From assembly GCA_038373865.1 (NCBI GenBank), contig JAXGGA010002917.1:1-64000 (forward strand): a stretch of DNA of 64,000 bases, read 5' to 3'. Within the stretch, counting starts at the first letter, position 1. Each line of letters opens with the position of its first letter. Positions 33,590-45,625 of this stretch are shown one piece after another. Below the pieces are notes generated by a model. That model was not told the DNA's origin, ran no database searches, and worked only from the letters and a program-made list of their open reading frames with translations. The position numbers and the translations under genes were made by a program. The stretch is from Uloborus plumipes. Taxonomy: Eukaryota; Arthropoda; Arachnida; Araneae; Uloboridae.

Positions 33590-35470
33590 TTTGGAAGCCT
33601 GAAGCTCCAAAAGCTCAATATGAGAATATTTCAACATTGCAATCTTAAAAATGCGAATGTAGACCAACTATAATAACGTTTGGGAAAAGATGGGTTGTGG
33701 GTTTCGTATCAGTACTTTTTTAGTTCGAAAAAAGCAATTTCAGACAACGTTTGGGGAGAACAAGAATTGAGTCTCCCCTCCGAAATGTTTTATAAATTAA
33801 ATCCCTAAAACCGCAGTTGTATGTCAAATTTGATGACATTGGGGAAAGGACTGGATCAGAAACTCTTCTCCGGAAAATTTTCAAAATCAAAGTTCTAAAA
33901 ACACAATTTTAGGTTGTATTTTTATTACAATTGGATTACATTCGCGAAACTTATCCGTCCCTATCTCTTGGCTACCTTCTTAACGTTCTTTATTTATTTT
34001 AAATTAAAATGATGTCCTCTGCAATTTTTCTTTTACAAAAATTTTTGTTAATTACAGTGAAATTTTCAGTTTTCACCCTAAATGTTTTTGTTCGAAATAC
34101 AATCGTCTCCGATCTAGTAAATTTTTTAAAACATTTTGACTGAAACGGTATTTTACAATGATACCTTTGCTCACTTTTATCACTTTATTTTACTTCAACT
34201 AACACATGCCTCTTGAATTTCTTGATAAAGTTTTCGTTTTACTTTCGTTTTTGAAACTTTGAACTCATAGAACGGCTGTTGTGACTTCCCATTACACTAC
34301 TTTAATTATCTCTTTCAGTTTTCTTTAATGTGAAACATTCTCAGCTGCCCATGTCTTTTTTTCCATTTTGGCGAGATTTTCAAGACAAAACTTAAAAAAA
34401 CAGGACAAATACGTCGAAGGCTCTGTAGAGATCTCTTGCGTCTTTATCTATTTTTTTAACGGAGACACGACTTGATTTTCTATGATGTACTGAAAATGTT
34501 ACTTATTAAATTAAATGCCTGAAACGCACATTTCACCGGGTCCTTGCTTGGATAATCTTAACTGTACACACATTCTCGGGTGTTCTTAAGTACTATTTGG
34601 AGGGTTTTTTTTTTTTTAATTTACAGAAAAAGATTTTCTGCTAGTTTCTAATTTTTTTCCTTTCTAGTATTTAACATTCCGAATGTTCCTTTTTTGAATT
34701 TTAGTCCACAAAAATGAAGTTGGCTCAGCCCTTTTTCTGAAAATTTGGTAAGAGGTATGTGGCAACGTTCCCTCTGTGGTCCAGACTGGAAACAAAATAA
34801 CGCCTAAATGTGAGGTCAAAATAATGTTCATGTTTTTTTTTCTTCGCTTATAGTTTATCCCTCTATACTTAATTTTTTGTTACGAATGTTTTTTTCATGA
34901 TGTATTTGTCTAAAGAAAGGGAAAGAAACTACTGTGATTTAGATATGCACATTAAAAAATATTCTTAAAATTATCAAGGGGTCTGCAGCCCAATCAGCCC
35001 ACCCCTTAAGTACGTCACTGATCGTAGCCGTACTTATTAAAAACAAAAAAAATATTAATTCAAAATGCTTTTATTAAGAGAAAAATTATGTCTACCGTTT
35101 GTGAGACTATTTTTAATTCATTTTTATACTTATTAAAGTTTTCTGTTTACATAAGTGTCACATTCTCTACTAGGGAATGATTTTAAACTGTTAGAACCGT
35201 ATTCTTCACGAGCATTTATTTCGAAATTTAAAGCGTCTCCCCTTACATTAAAACAACAAAACCTCAAAACAAATTCCAAGCCTTAAAAGCTTCGCTTCCG
35301 TGCAATTCCTTTCATGTGTTGCAAAATTCCCTATTTAGCTTTTCAAAAATCCCTATTATTCCAAGCGTATGGGGAAATAGCAGTCTGCGGCGCTTTTAAA
35401 ACAAGAGCTCGAAATTGAGAAAGGGGAGGGAAAGTGTGAGGAAAAAATTAAGATAATAACAAACTCGAGA
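33590..35470. other. Non-coding stretch
   Basis: AT-rich; no exon or element recognised. Confidence 0.5.
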
Positions 35471-35830
35471 CGGTCTTATTAAGAGCCGCTGCGAAATTAA
35501 CACGGCGTAAAGTCACTAATTAGCGGTAATGAGAATGTAAATGCAGCGAGCGGAGGCTCTTCGTTTTTTTCCCCCGACATTTTCCAACTTCGAAGCTCTC
35601 TGTTTTAACTTCATTTATTTTAATAATAATAATAATAATTGTAATCCCAAGAAGAATGGGTACAAGCCTGAAGGAGTTTTATTAATATATTTGTGCTTCT
35701 TGTGATGGCTAATTAATTACCTCTAAAGGTATGAGGCGTTTTTGTGGCATGGAATTGCTTGAGGCGTCCCCTCTATTTACAGTTCGAAGATTTACATTGA
35801 TTAATGCATAGGCTTTATTCAGTGTAATTC
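35470..35830. promoter_or_regulatory. Candidate developmental enhancer
   Basis: The sequence is of mixed composition and non-repetitive. It holds several homeodomain-type cores: ACTAATTAGCGGTAATGAG at about 35515, CTAATTAATTAC at about 35709 and GATTAATGC at about 35797. A TAA microsatellite occurs at 35620. Position downstream of a homeobox gene makes an enhancer plausible, but this rests on motif content only. Confidence 0.25.
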
Positions 35831-36265
35831 CATTGGCGATAAGTATTGAAACATGTAAAGTGCTGAATATGAATTAGTGAAATATCGTATTTAAAATTAT
35901 TTTTTTCTCCTCCCTTGCGCTGTTTGTTATAAATTTGTTGCATATTTCATTGAAATTAGCAGAAAATCTTTATTAATGTTTTTAATGTGTTTAATATTTT
36001 ACTAGCTTCGGAAAATTGCATATTAATGAGTGAAAACTGACTGTTTTATTGTAAAATAAATCCATCTTATTTTATTTGATGCGTATGTAGAAAGTAGTTA
36101 ATTGGAACGTAACATCTCATTGTCGACGTTGGCGAAAATGAGATTGTAGTTAGGATTCCATAACAATAATCCATATTTGAAAACCGCCCCTTCATTTTTG
36201 CTAACAGCAGATCCAGATTGTAGAGTTTTTCTGGTCGTCAGTGGCAAGCAGAAGCAAATTTATTA

Positions 36266-36560
36266 AGCGCTATTCACATTACGACCGTTCCGGCCGAATT
36301 TTTCGCTGCGAAACTGGTTTTCGGATTCCATTGCTATGACAGCACGCCGAATCATCGGCTTCCGTCACCGTCCTAGAATGCTGGATGTTGTCAACTCCGA
36401 TAGCCGTCCGACTTTTTGGCAGCGATTTCATAGACTCTCGCCATGTGCTTGCTCTTTATCCCTTGTTGGTGAACACCGTCACGTGCATTTCGGACGGAGC
36501 TACGGCGAATGCTCGATAATTTTCCCCTCCTTTTTCTCTTGTTGCCATCTTCTTTGTAAA
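36266..36560. repeat. GC-rich fragment, possibly a Harbinger-type relic
   Basis: About 300 bp of CpG-rich DNA beginning GCGCTATTCACATTACGACC in AT-rich surroundings. The opening resembles ends of Harbinger-type repeats, but the opposite end is not found. A 75-codon frame at 36336 has no known motif. Confidence 0.3.
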
Positions 36561-37134
36561 TAAATCAAACAAACAAAAAGAGTAGACAAACAATAAATTA
36601 GCTTTTGAAAAGCTACTTATCTTAACTAAACTAAAATCGAATGTTTTCTAACAGCTTTTTCAATTTTTTATAGTCACTCTCTTCAATAATTTTGCTCTTT
36701 CATAGCTTATTAACCAAGAAAAAAAGATTATTAAAACGATTAAAGGGTATTGGACAGAATGGCAACCGATTGATACCGTATATTTCGGTCTATGATAATT
36801 TATGTTGTAAATTTTCATTTTATGACTATAATTCCATAAAATACTAACTTATATACTATACAATACACTATTATACAGTATACTAAAACATAGAAGAAAA
36901 TTATACTTAAATAGACTGATTGTGTGCATTGAACAATTGGAATTAGAAACTGCTCAATAATTAACAGTACATTATTAGTACATATTACAGCTTGAAAATT
37001 CTTAAATATAATTAAATTACATTTAGTTAACAATTATATGAACAAATTTAGTTGCTTTACAATAAAGATAGTGAAAAGTGACTTTCTTACATTTTTAGCG
37101 TTGACACTAAAAATGTAATTACTACGTATTTACA
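36561..37134. other. Non-coding stretch
   Basis: AT-rich. A perfect 10-bp-arm hairpin (ACATTTTTAG..CTAAAAATGT) lies at about 37089-37116, just before copy B. Confidence 0.5.
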
Positions 37135-38387
37135 TTTTTAGCCTACTTTCCCGTTAAAAATAAAAGCAAGACGAAAAAAGTATTAAAAGTGGCTTAATGC
37201 ATCTAAAAAATATCGCCAAGTCCAAAAAATATCGCCAAGTTTAAAAAAATATCGCCAAGTTAAAAAAAATATCGCCAAGTCCAAAAAATATCGCCAAGTT
37301 AAAAAAAATATCGCCAAGTCCAAAAAATATCGCCAAGTTAAAAAAAATATCGCCAAGTCCGAAAAATAATGCCAAGTTAAAAAAATAAAAAGGTGAAATG
37401 AATATCGAAAAAATAAAAATTTGAAAGTAGGGTATTGAGATGGGGAATTTGTGCGTCGGTCGGTCGGTCTGTCTGTCTGTCTGTCTGTCCCCCCCTAATA
37501 ACTTTTGAATGAACATTCCGATTTGGACAAACTTTTTTTTGTTGGAAAGATCTCGGCGAGTACAGCTCATTCCCATATTTGATTTTTCGATTTGAACAAT
37601 TTTTGGTTCAACTTTGAGCCGTTCAAATAACCGGTCCCGCGATACTAACTTTTTAATGAACAGTCCGATTTGAACAAACTTTTTTTTGTTGGAAAGAACT
37701 TTTCAAGGATACTTCATTCCCGTATTTACATTTCCGATTTGAACAATTTTTCGTTCAACATTGAACCGCTCAAGCAAGCTGTCACCCCTAATAACTTTTG
37801 AGTAAACAGTCCGAAAAAAAATGACTGACTGTGCAGACAATTTTTTGTTTATTTATTCATTTGTTTTATTGAATTTATTATTATTATTATTATTATTATT
37901 TTTGGCAGACGATGTTTTTTTGTAACAAAAATGTTTCATTCACGAGGGCATTTTATTCTTTATTTATATTTAACAACTGGCAACGGATTAAAAGTGAAAT
38001 TCGAGACATTTTATCAACGGACGAGTTTTTTTTTTCTTTTTTTTTCTTTTTTTTTCTTTCTTTGATAAAATGTGTTTTGATGTACTTTGTACTTTTAATT
38101 TTTTTTTGAAAACAGTTGAGGAATTTTTCTACAGAAGAACTGTAACAATTACATTCTTTAAAAGGTGCACAAAACTTTATTTATTCATTTATTTACTTTT
38201 TATGTGTCTATTTCATCTGATGAGAGGGGTATATTTTGCCTTTAGAAATCAGCTTCAAGTGCTAAAAAGGTATGTTTGACATAATTTTTAGTCTTAGATA
38301 ATCAAGAGAATAATGATCAGATGCTAGAATGCCGATGTCGATGTACGGGAAAGTAGGCTCGTTTAGTTCTTGACAGAACTTCTTGTT
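37135..38387 (+). mobile_element. Helentron-like non-autonomous element, copy B (short)
   Basis: Starts TTTTTAGCCTACTTTCCCGT. About nine units of a TATCGCCAAGT(C/T) minisatellite follow at 37205-37380, then a GTCG/GTCT microsatellite (37455-37492) and only about two of the 146-bp tandem units. The conserved AT-rich tail, ACGGGAAAGTAGGC and the stem-loop AGTTCTTGACAGAACT end at CTTGTT. It is an internal-deletion version of copies A and C. Confidence 0.6.
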
Positions 38388-39099
38388 AGATATGTGTATA
38401 CTATTTTTAGTGTTGACACTTATATATAAAAATGCCAGTTTTTAACATTTACCAGGAGAGGATTTTTTTTTAAGTCGTATTTTATTTTTAAATTGTAAGT
38501 ATAAAATTTCAGTTTTTCTTAAATGTATTGATATGTCGACAAAATTTAACTCCTTTTCTATTATATTGATGAAGATTATTAATAATTGTCCAGGGTTATA
38601 AATTACCCTGAGAATTAACAAAACGTAAATTGAAGGTGAATTTTTACTAATTTTTTACTAAGTCAAATATCCCAAGCCAAGCCAAATATCCAAGCACACT
38701 TCGTTTTTTAAAGGTTGTAAAATGGTTATTAGCGTTGTAACCACCGCTTAAAAAGGTTTATAAAACGTTTAAAGGTTATTTGTGTCACCTGGGAGGAAGA
38801 CAGTTCTCATTTCTTACACATGCACTTTTGATGGATTATTATATTCGATTTCATTTGTAACTTCAAGGGAAAAGCTCATTTTCCCTCGAAATTCTTTTTG
38901 AAGTAAACATTTTCTAAACTAAACGTATTAATATTTTATTTAAAATATAAGTACCGAAAAATAAGAAAAAGTTCACTCTAACAAATTTAAATTAACTTCA
39001 AGATTTTTAAATTAAGAATATTCAGATATCTAGTACCATTTTAAGGTATAATGTAACTTGTAGGGAATTTCAAGTTTAATTATTCTGTGATTTAATCTT
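38388..39099. other. AT-rich non-coding stretch
   Basis: Nothing recognised. Confidence 0.5.
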
Positions 39100-39870
39100 T
39101 GATCATATCATTAGGTTTTATTATAATCATTACCTTAAAGGTTGAACACTTTTTTCATATTCCAAGTAATGCTTCATATTGCTGATTTCAAAAAAAAAAA
39201 ACTGTCTTTTCTGGTACTACCAGCTGGTACGATGTGAAAATGAATACTTTAACTAGTGAAATTAATTTAGAAATGAGACAGTAAGATCAAAATGTTGTAT
39301 AAAACTAGGAATATTAAAATAAATGGAGAATAGTATCATATTGTATGCATTTATTAATGCATTCAATGTTATGACTTCAATATGTGTGTGCACCAGTCGA
39401 AGCTTCGGCCAATAGTTGTCTGAATGTCCTTAGTTGTCAACTAATCTGGGCTTCACGCCATCTCTAATTATAAGGTTGATAAAATGCAAATAGAAGCTAA
39501 TTTCTAGTAAAATAATATCTGATCATTTCAGTTGGTTTTATTATAAACATCAACTTAACTAAAGAACATGTTTTTTATATTCCAAAATGACCATTCTACT
39601 TATCTCCAATAAAAAAAGTCTTCTTTTCTTGTACTACCAGTACAAAACAAAAATAAATACTTTAAGTAGTGAAATTAATTTGAAACTGAGTCATTACGCT
39701 AAAACTGCTATGGAACAAAGAATATTGGAACATATGAAGCATAGTATAACATTGCATAGCATTTATTACATGTTCAATGATAAAACTTCAAATATGTGCA
39801 GAAGCCGAAGCTTCGGTATTCGGCGCTTCGACCAAACCCCGCTTCGCGCCATCTCTGATTTAAACTATAG
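39100..39870. repeat. Diverged tandem duplication, about 400-bp unit
   Basis: Two copies (about 39105-39475 and 39530-39865) share ordered blocks: GGTTTTATTATAA, TTTATATTCCAA-type, GTACTACCAG, AATACTTTAA(C/G)TAGTGAAA, and finally CGAAGCTTCGG followed by CGCCATCTCT. Confidence 0.65.
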
Positions 39871-39964
39871 CAAAAAATGATAACATTGAGTGCAAAAAAA
39901 TGTATTTCAAAGCTAAAAACGACCAATAACGCACTAGCATTTTTCTGCATTCAGTGAATCAAAG

Positions 39965-40508
39965 TTGAAAAAAAAAATAGTTTAACAATCACCACCAGGG
40001 AAAAGTCGGCGCTGTAACAGTGTATTACTCTGAATATCGCAAATAAAATTTGAAAAAATACTGTACAAAGCAATTTCTCAAAGAAAAATGACTGTTATTT
40101 GCAAATGAGGTTTAATTATGATCGCCGTAGAAATTCCGGTATGGCCCCCAAGGTCGCCCGATCGTAATCCATGTAATTTTTGGTTATGGGGATAGCTGAA
40201 AAGTGTCGTGTATCAAAGATATGTTTCTAATATAGCAAGTTTAAACGATATTATAACTTTAAAAGTTAGAGAAATCAATTCTGATATGTTACGAGCTGCC
40301 GTGGAAAATGTTGTGCATCGTATCCAACTCTTGCAACTTCACAATGGTGATCATATTGAACTACATTTGTGATAAAAAAGCCATTTTTGCAAATAAAATG
40401 GATGCATATTTTGTCAGTAACATTTCATTCTTCGACAATCAGAGTAATACACTTTTGCAGTGCCAAAATTTTCCCTGGAGGCAGTTTTTTAAACTATTTT
40501 TTTAATTT
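39965..40508 (+). mobile_element. Mariner-like element remnant with long inverted ends
   Basis: Arms of about 100 bp are inverted. The left contains ATAGTTTAA, CCAGGGAAAA and AGTGTATTACTCTGA; the right has the same blocks reversed (for example CAGAGTAATACACT at about 40439). Between them lies a transposase tail. Confidence 0.6.
40138..40371 (+). pseudogene. Mariner-like transposase C-terminal fragment
   Basis: Translated from 40138 the frame reads VWPPRSPDRNPCNFWLWG, then one in-frame TAG, then a continuous 55-codon stretch (SDMLRAAVENVVHRIQLLQL and GDHIE near the end) to a TGA at 40369-40371. WPPRSPDxNPCDFWLWG is the third catalytic block of a mariner-related transposase group that is abundant in spiders; the acidic residue is D. 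The N-terminal parts are deleted. Non-functional. Confidence 0.8.
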
Positions 40509-42340
40509 CAGAAATCAAAATCCCTTGGTCTAACATGTGTGCCCACGAAATTTGGCAATTCCCCCCCCCCCCCAGTACTTCCCGCGCTAGAGGACTCCAA
40601 ACACCTCACGCTAATTTATAACCACCCTGTATAATTATTATAGCATGGCTAAACAGTTAAGTCTGAAAGAAGAAAAAAAACGTGGCAAAAATCGTCGTTT
40701 ATCGATTTTTTTCACTGACAAGTTGTCAAAATGATTTTGGAGAGAGGAACAATACATTTTGCAATGTTTGCATGCGATTTCAATACAAGATTTGAGAGGG
40801 TTATAAGATATGAGTTTTTAAATGATTGTAACATGCTGATTTCGTTGAACTTTATTTTCATTAATAATTGCTTCAAAAGATTATTATTCTAAGCTACAAC
40901 TAATTAAACGTTAAAATAAAAACGTTTAGTAATATTTTCACAGTAAAAAAAGCCTCAAAATAATTGCAAAATTTAAATTATTAACGCTCGCAAAATAATT
41001 TTTACTTCGTAATGAATGTTCAATATTCTGAATATTAATCACCTACTAATAATATTAGATTGTCGAAATCTAATCAGAAAATACGAAAAAGAACAAAAAA
41101 TGTACATTTCTAAAAATTAAAAAAAATGAAATTACATTTTGAATAATGCATGTTAAACGATTTTATAATTAAAGGCTCCTTGCTTTAAAAAATACATTCC
41201 TATTTTAACTCAAAAAATAAGTATTTTACAAGAACTTGATCTGCCTGGACAAAAAAAAATTCAATTTAATTTTTAATAAATCTTTCGTAATTGAAAATTG
41301 ATTAAAGAATTTTTATAAATAATAAATTATTCAAGAAATTAAAGCCGCCAAAAAATTACCAGAAATGGAAAAAAAAATCTCAAAATACTTCAAAAGAATA
41401 GATGAATAATTTCTTTAATACGCTTCGGGGCCTTAAGAAGACCTTTAAAAAGCATAAAACGCAAAATCATTCTTCAAATCCAAAAAATCCTATCTCTGTC
41501 CCTTAAGAAATATAAAAACCTTCTTCCCAATCTCTCATTTAATTTTTTAAGAAATAAGATTTTCATTGTCAAACTTTTCATCCAACAGACCTTTCCAATG
41601 GAGAACTCCAGGGGAAAGTACTGACGCTCAAGAGAAGAGGGGGGGGGGAATCATAATTCTATTATTTATTTATCATTTTCTCTTCGCTCGTCCTTTTCAA
41701 TCGCGATGGTCCTACCCCAAGTATAATCTTCGCCATTTTTTTCTCTCCATATTATCATTATTTGAAGCTATAATTGACTCTAGTGGAGAAAGATCTTTCC
41801 GCATTTGAATATAAATTGCCAGATCTGCTGCTGTGATGTTCATTTCGTGAAGTTTTAAGCCATCTATTCATTTGCTATTTCATCTTTGCTTTTAAAGGTG
41901 ATCCTACTTCAAATTTCTTTTCTTCTTTGCTCTTGATTCTTTCATTTGCTCATTTTTATTCCTCTCTTCTTTTTTTCCCCCCTGAAATTTTTTTCTTCAT
42001 CCTGAGGGCTTTTGAGTTTTCCTACTATTATTGTTTACTCGGGGACAATGGCTTTTTATTTGTGAAAAGAAGACGAGAGGTTATTCAGGAGATTAAGAAT
42101 TAATCTTTTTTATTTAAATGGAAAAGTCTTTTGAAAGTGAGTGCAGTTAATAGTATAAAGTTCGCTTTGGGAATAAATTAAGGTTTATGCATTATAGGAG
42201 ATAGGAAAAAAAGTGCATGACTTAATTTACCGAGTTTTAAAATATAAATAAGATAGGAGGATTGAAATTCGATTTACCAATGCATTTATCAGAAAATGTT
42301 GGAAAAGCTTTCGTCTGAACATAATGATCGATGCAAAAAA
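40509..42340. other. AT-rich non-coding stretch
   Basis: A run of 14 C at about 40561. A GGTTATAAATTAGCGTGAGG sequence at about 40607 (reversed), resembling a mariner terminal repeat, may belong to the preceding relic. Otherwise nothing. Confidence 0.5.
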
Positions 42341-42660
42341 AAAAAAAATAATAATAATAATAATCATTATTATAATTAGAATGAAAATAATAGTAATATA
42401 ATAATAATAATATATAGTAATAATAATAATAATATATAGTAATAATAATAATAATAATAGTAGTAATAACAACAGCAATAGTAATAACAAAAACGATAAT
42501 AATACTACTAAAAACAATAATAATAGTTGTAGTAATAGCAAAAACCATAGTAATAGCAAAAACAATAGTGATAATAAAACCACTAATAATAATAGTAAAA
42601 ACAATTATAATAATAGTAAAAACTGTAATAATCATAATATTAATAATAATAAAACAGTTT
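42341..42660. repeat. ATA/ATT trinucleotide microsatellite
   Basis: About 320 bp of AATAAT-type repeats with AAC and AGT variants. The long minus-strand I/L-rich frames here are an artefact of the repeat. Confidence 0.9.
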
Positions 42661-43585
42661 TCAGCAGTTAATTTATCGTAGTATTTCTGTACATTTTGTT
42701 TTAAATGAAATGCATAACTCTCATTTGACTAAAAAACAGTTTTTAACGATTTAAAAAAAAAATTAACAAAGCTAGCTTATCTTTATCACTTTATAGTGTT
42801 TTCAAAAATAAAATTTCATTCAACGTTGAGAGATACACTATTCAGAAAAAAAAAAAGAAAAAAACTCACATTTTTTTTTCTGTGTGAGTTTTTAAATAAA
42901 ATACAATGAAATCAAAGAACTGCAGGGACCTAACTTTTATTTGTTATTACGAGAATTTTGCTGTAATGGAATAAATAATGTAATGCAAATTAAATCTGAA
43001 TTTTAGCCTGCTTTTTCAAATCAGCAGTATTGTCTAATTATTTACAGATTAAATTATTTGAGATGATTTGGTTTAGAAGCAAATCGAACTTATTTTGTTT
43101 TTACTGTTTAATCTTCCATTCAAATTCCGATCAAAAATCATGCGGTTGCTTACTTTTATGCTATCTACTAGTATGTAGTTATACAGTCAAAAGTTTCGGT
43201 TGATTTAGGGAGGATCTTGATTTATAGGGCTCAAAAATTCGATGTTGGAGAGAATATTTTTAGGATTAAAAAAAAAACCCTGTTAAAATGTTTAACGAAC
43301 TTTTTAGATTATTTTATTACAGGTCTCGAACATGGGAAGAATCATTTTTTCTAGAGAAAAATATTCACGTGCAAGTGATTTTTATGCACATTCGTACAAC
43401 TGTTATTTTCAATTGGCAGGACAGATGGAGCTCGGCATTTTCAACTAAAACAAGAAAAAAAAAAAAAACACTAGTTAAATTTTCATACATTTTTCTTTTA
43501 TTTGTACTAAAAGCATTCCCGAAAAAAAATTCTTTACAATATTTTAGCAAGTTTTTTTTTATTTATTTGTTTTTATTTTTTTTTC
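42661..43585. other. AT-rich non-coding stretch
   Basis: No feature recognised. Confidence 0.5.
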
Positions 43586-44700
43586 TATCCTTCTGAAGCA
43601 GGATCTCCTTAAGCAATTTATTATAATAATGAAGTTGATATAATCCGTACATTTTTGCAGTAACGATAAGTTCAAAGTATTTATTAAGCTTTGAAGTTAA
43701 GCGGGATTTTGTCTCTCTCGAACTGAGAGCGGTCAGTTGGGTTCTTGACAGCAGATCGCTCATCTGATAAAAATAAAGCTTCTTTCTAATACTGCGTAGT
43801 TTTCATTCATCGTGACAATATTTAACTTTTATTTCCAGTTTCTTTTCTTTTTCTTTTTTTTTCTATCCTTCTAAAGCAGGATCTCCTTAAGCAATTTATT
43901 ATGATAATGAAGTTGATGTTATCCGTACATTTTTGCAGCAACGATAAGGTAAAAGTATGGATTAAGCTTTGAAATTAAGCGGGATTTTGTCTCTCTCGAG
44001 CTGAGAGCGGTCAGTTGGGTTCTTCACAGCAGATCGCTCGTCTGGTAAAAATAAAGCTTCTTTCTGATGCTGCGTAGTTTTCATTCAACGTGACAACATT
44101 TAACTTTTATTTTTAGTTTTTTTTTTCTTTTTTTTTTCTATCCTTCTAAAGCAAGATCTCCTTCAGCAATTTATTATGATAATGAAGTTTATATAATCCG
44201 TACATTTTTGCAGTAACGATAAGTTCAAAGTATCGATTAAGCTTTGAAGTCAAGCGGAATTTTGTCTCTCTCGAGCTGAGAGCGGTCAGTTGGGTTCTTC
44301 ACAGCAGATCGCTCGTCTGGTAAAAATAAAGCCTCTTTCTGATACTGCATAGTTTTCATTCAGCGTGACAATATTCAACTTTTATTTCCAGTTTCTTTTC
44401 TTTTTCTTTTTTTTTTTTTCTATCCTTCTAAAGCAGGATCTCCTTAAGCAATTTATTATGATAATGAAGTTGATGTTATCCGTACATTTTTGCAGCAACG
44501 ATAAGGTAAAAGTATGGATTAAGCTTTGAAGTTAAGCGGGATTTTGTCTCTCTCGAGTTGAGGGCGGTCAGTTGGGTTCTTGACAGCAGATCGCTCGTGT
44601 GGTAAAAATAAAGCTTCTTTCTGATACTGCGTAGTTTTCATTCAACGTGACAATATTTAACTTTTATTTCCAGTTTCTTTTCTTTTTCTTTTCTTTCTCC
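43586..44700. repeat. Four tandem copies of a 275-282 bp unit
   Basis: Units start at 43586, 43864, 44139 and 44421. Each begins TATCCTTCT(G/A)AAGCA and contains CTCTCTCGAGCTGAGAGCGG and AGCAGATCGCTCGT, then an AATAAAGC hexamer, and ends in a T/C-rich tract. Divergence is low. A 66-codon minus-strand frame in unit 1 is broken in the other units, so no protein is supported. Confidence 0.92.
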
Positions 44701-45189
44701 TTTGCACTTCGCCATACACGACAACAACAACAACATGGATTATGCTGATTTTGATACTAGACGCCTCGATTGCATAAAACATTAGTTTCTTATAAAATTC
44801 AGAACATACTAGAACAAATGTGCTGTTTTTCAAACACCACCGCAGAGAAATCCTATTTCACTTTCAGTAAAATTAACCCGTGCAGAACATTCCTCAAAAG
44901 GATCAGAAATGAGAAAATAACTTCAATCCGAACTGGATCGGGAAAACGTGAAGAAAGGCTGGGGAAGAAATCTCTATTTTTCGAAACCGAACTTGCAAAT
45001 CTCTTCCACAAACATATACGTATATATAAATGCATGCACGCATGTATATAAAAACACAAACCTTCAAAAAACATGAACTATTGGCATGGTGTTTGAGAAA
45101 AAAAAGAGGGAGCTCGATTTAAAACGGTGTGATATTCCAAGGGAGAAAACGAAAAAGAGTAGGGAAAAATAATTTGAAAAAATCCCTCT
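44701..45189. other. Non-coding stretch
   Basis: Nothing recognised. Confidence 0.5.
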
Positions 45190-45480
45190 TCCAGTGAGAT
45201 ATCTCAGATTTTTGTTGTACATTGGAAGCGAGAAAGAGCCCGGGGTGTGCTTTAATAAGGTTTGGATCCCTGCTTTCCTCTAAATGCATAAGCTGCGCCA
45301 GCCAATCAGCGGAGGGATGCGGAGATTTGCGGGCCTGCGGGGCGAAATTCAAATTCTCCGGCATTTACAGCAGCGAATGCATACATGTATGCGGGGATGA
45401 GCAGAGGCAAAAGGAAAAGGGGCGTGCAGGAATTAGTGGCGTGAGTCTGATAGGAAGTTAGTCCACATTTGCGATGGAAG
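45190..45480. promoter_or_regulatory. CCAAT-containing GC-richer stretch
   Basis: A CpG-richer island with an NF-Y-type box (CAGCCAATCAGCGG, about 45299-45312) and TGCGGGCCTGCGGGGCG nearby. No exon can be tied to it. It is weak evidence for promoter or enhancer function. Confidence 0.25.
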
Positions 45481-45625
45481 GGCTGGGTTTTGCTTTGGAA
45501 GCGCAGAAAAGATCTGCATAGGTTGCTGCCACTGAATTATAACAGCAACAGAAATTACATTAGTGTCTCGAAAATCCCAGTTAATTGGGGCTCAAACTAC
45601 CTCGGATTACTAAAAACTTGGATTA

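Noticed and set aside
36336..36563. 75-codon frame in the GC-rich fragment
   Set aside because: No domain, and the surrounding sequence looks like a repeat fragment.
37241..37576. Open frames of 60-124 codons in the Helentron-like copies (also at 54434-54808, 57118-57327, 22969-23166)
   Set aside because: They translate tandem repeats and a GTCT microsatellite and differ between copies. They have no conserved start and no known domain.
42227..42635. Long minus-strand open frames (125 and 132 codons) rich in I, L, Y and V
   Set aside because: They are translations of the ATA/ATT microsatellite and carry no protein signature.
43563..43763. Possible minus-strand peptide in the first 278-bp unit
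   Set aside because: The same frame is stopped in the other units, so there is no evidence of coding selection.
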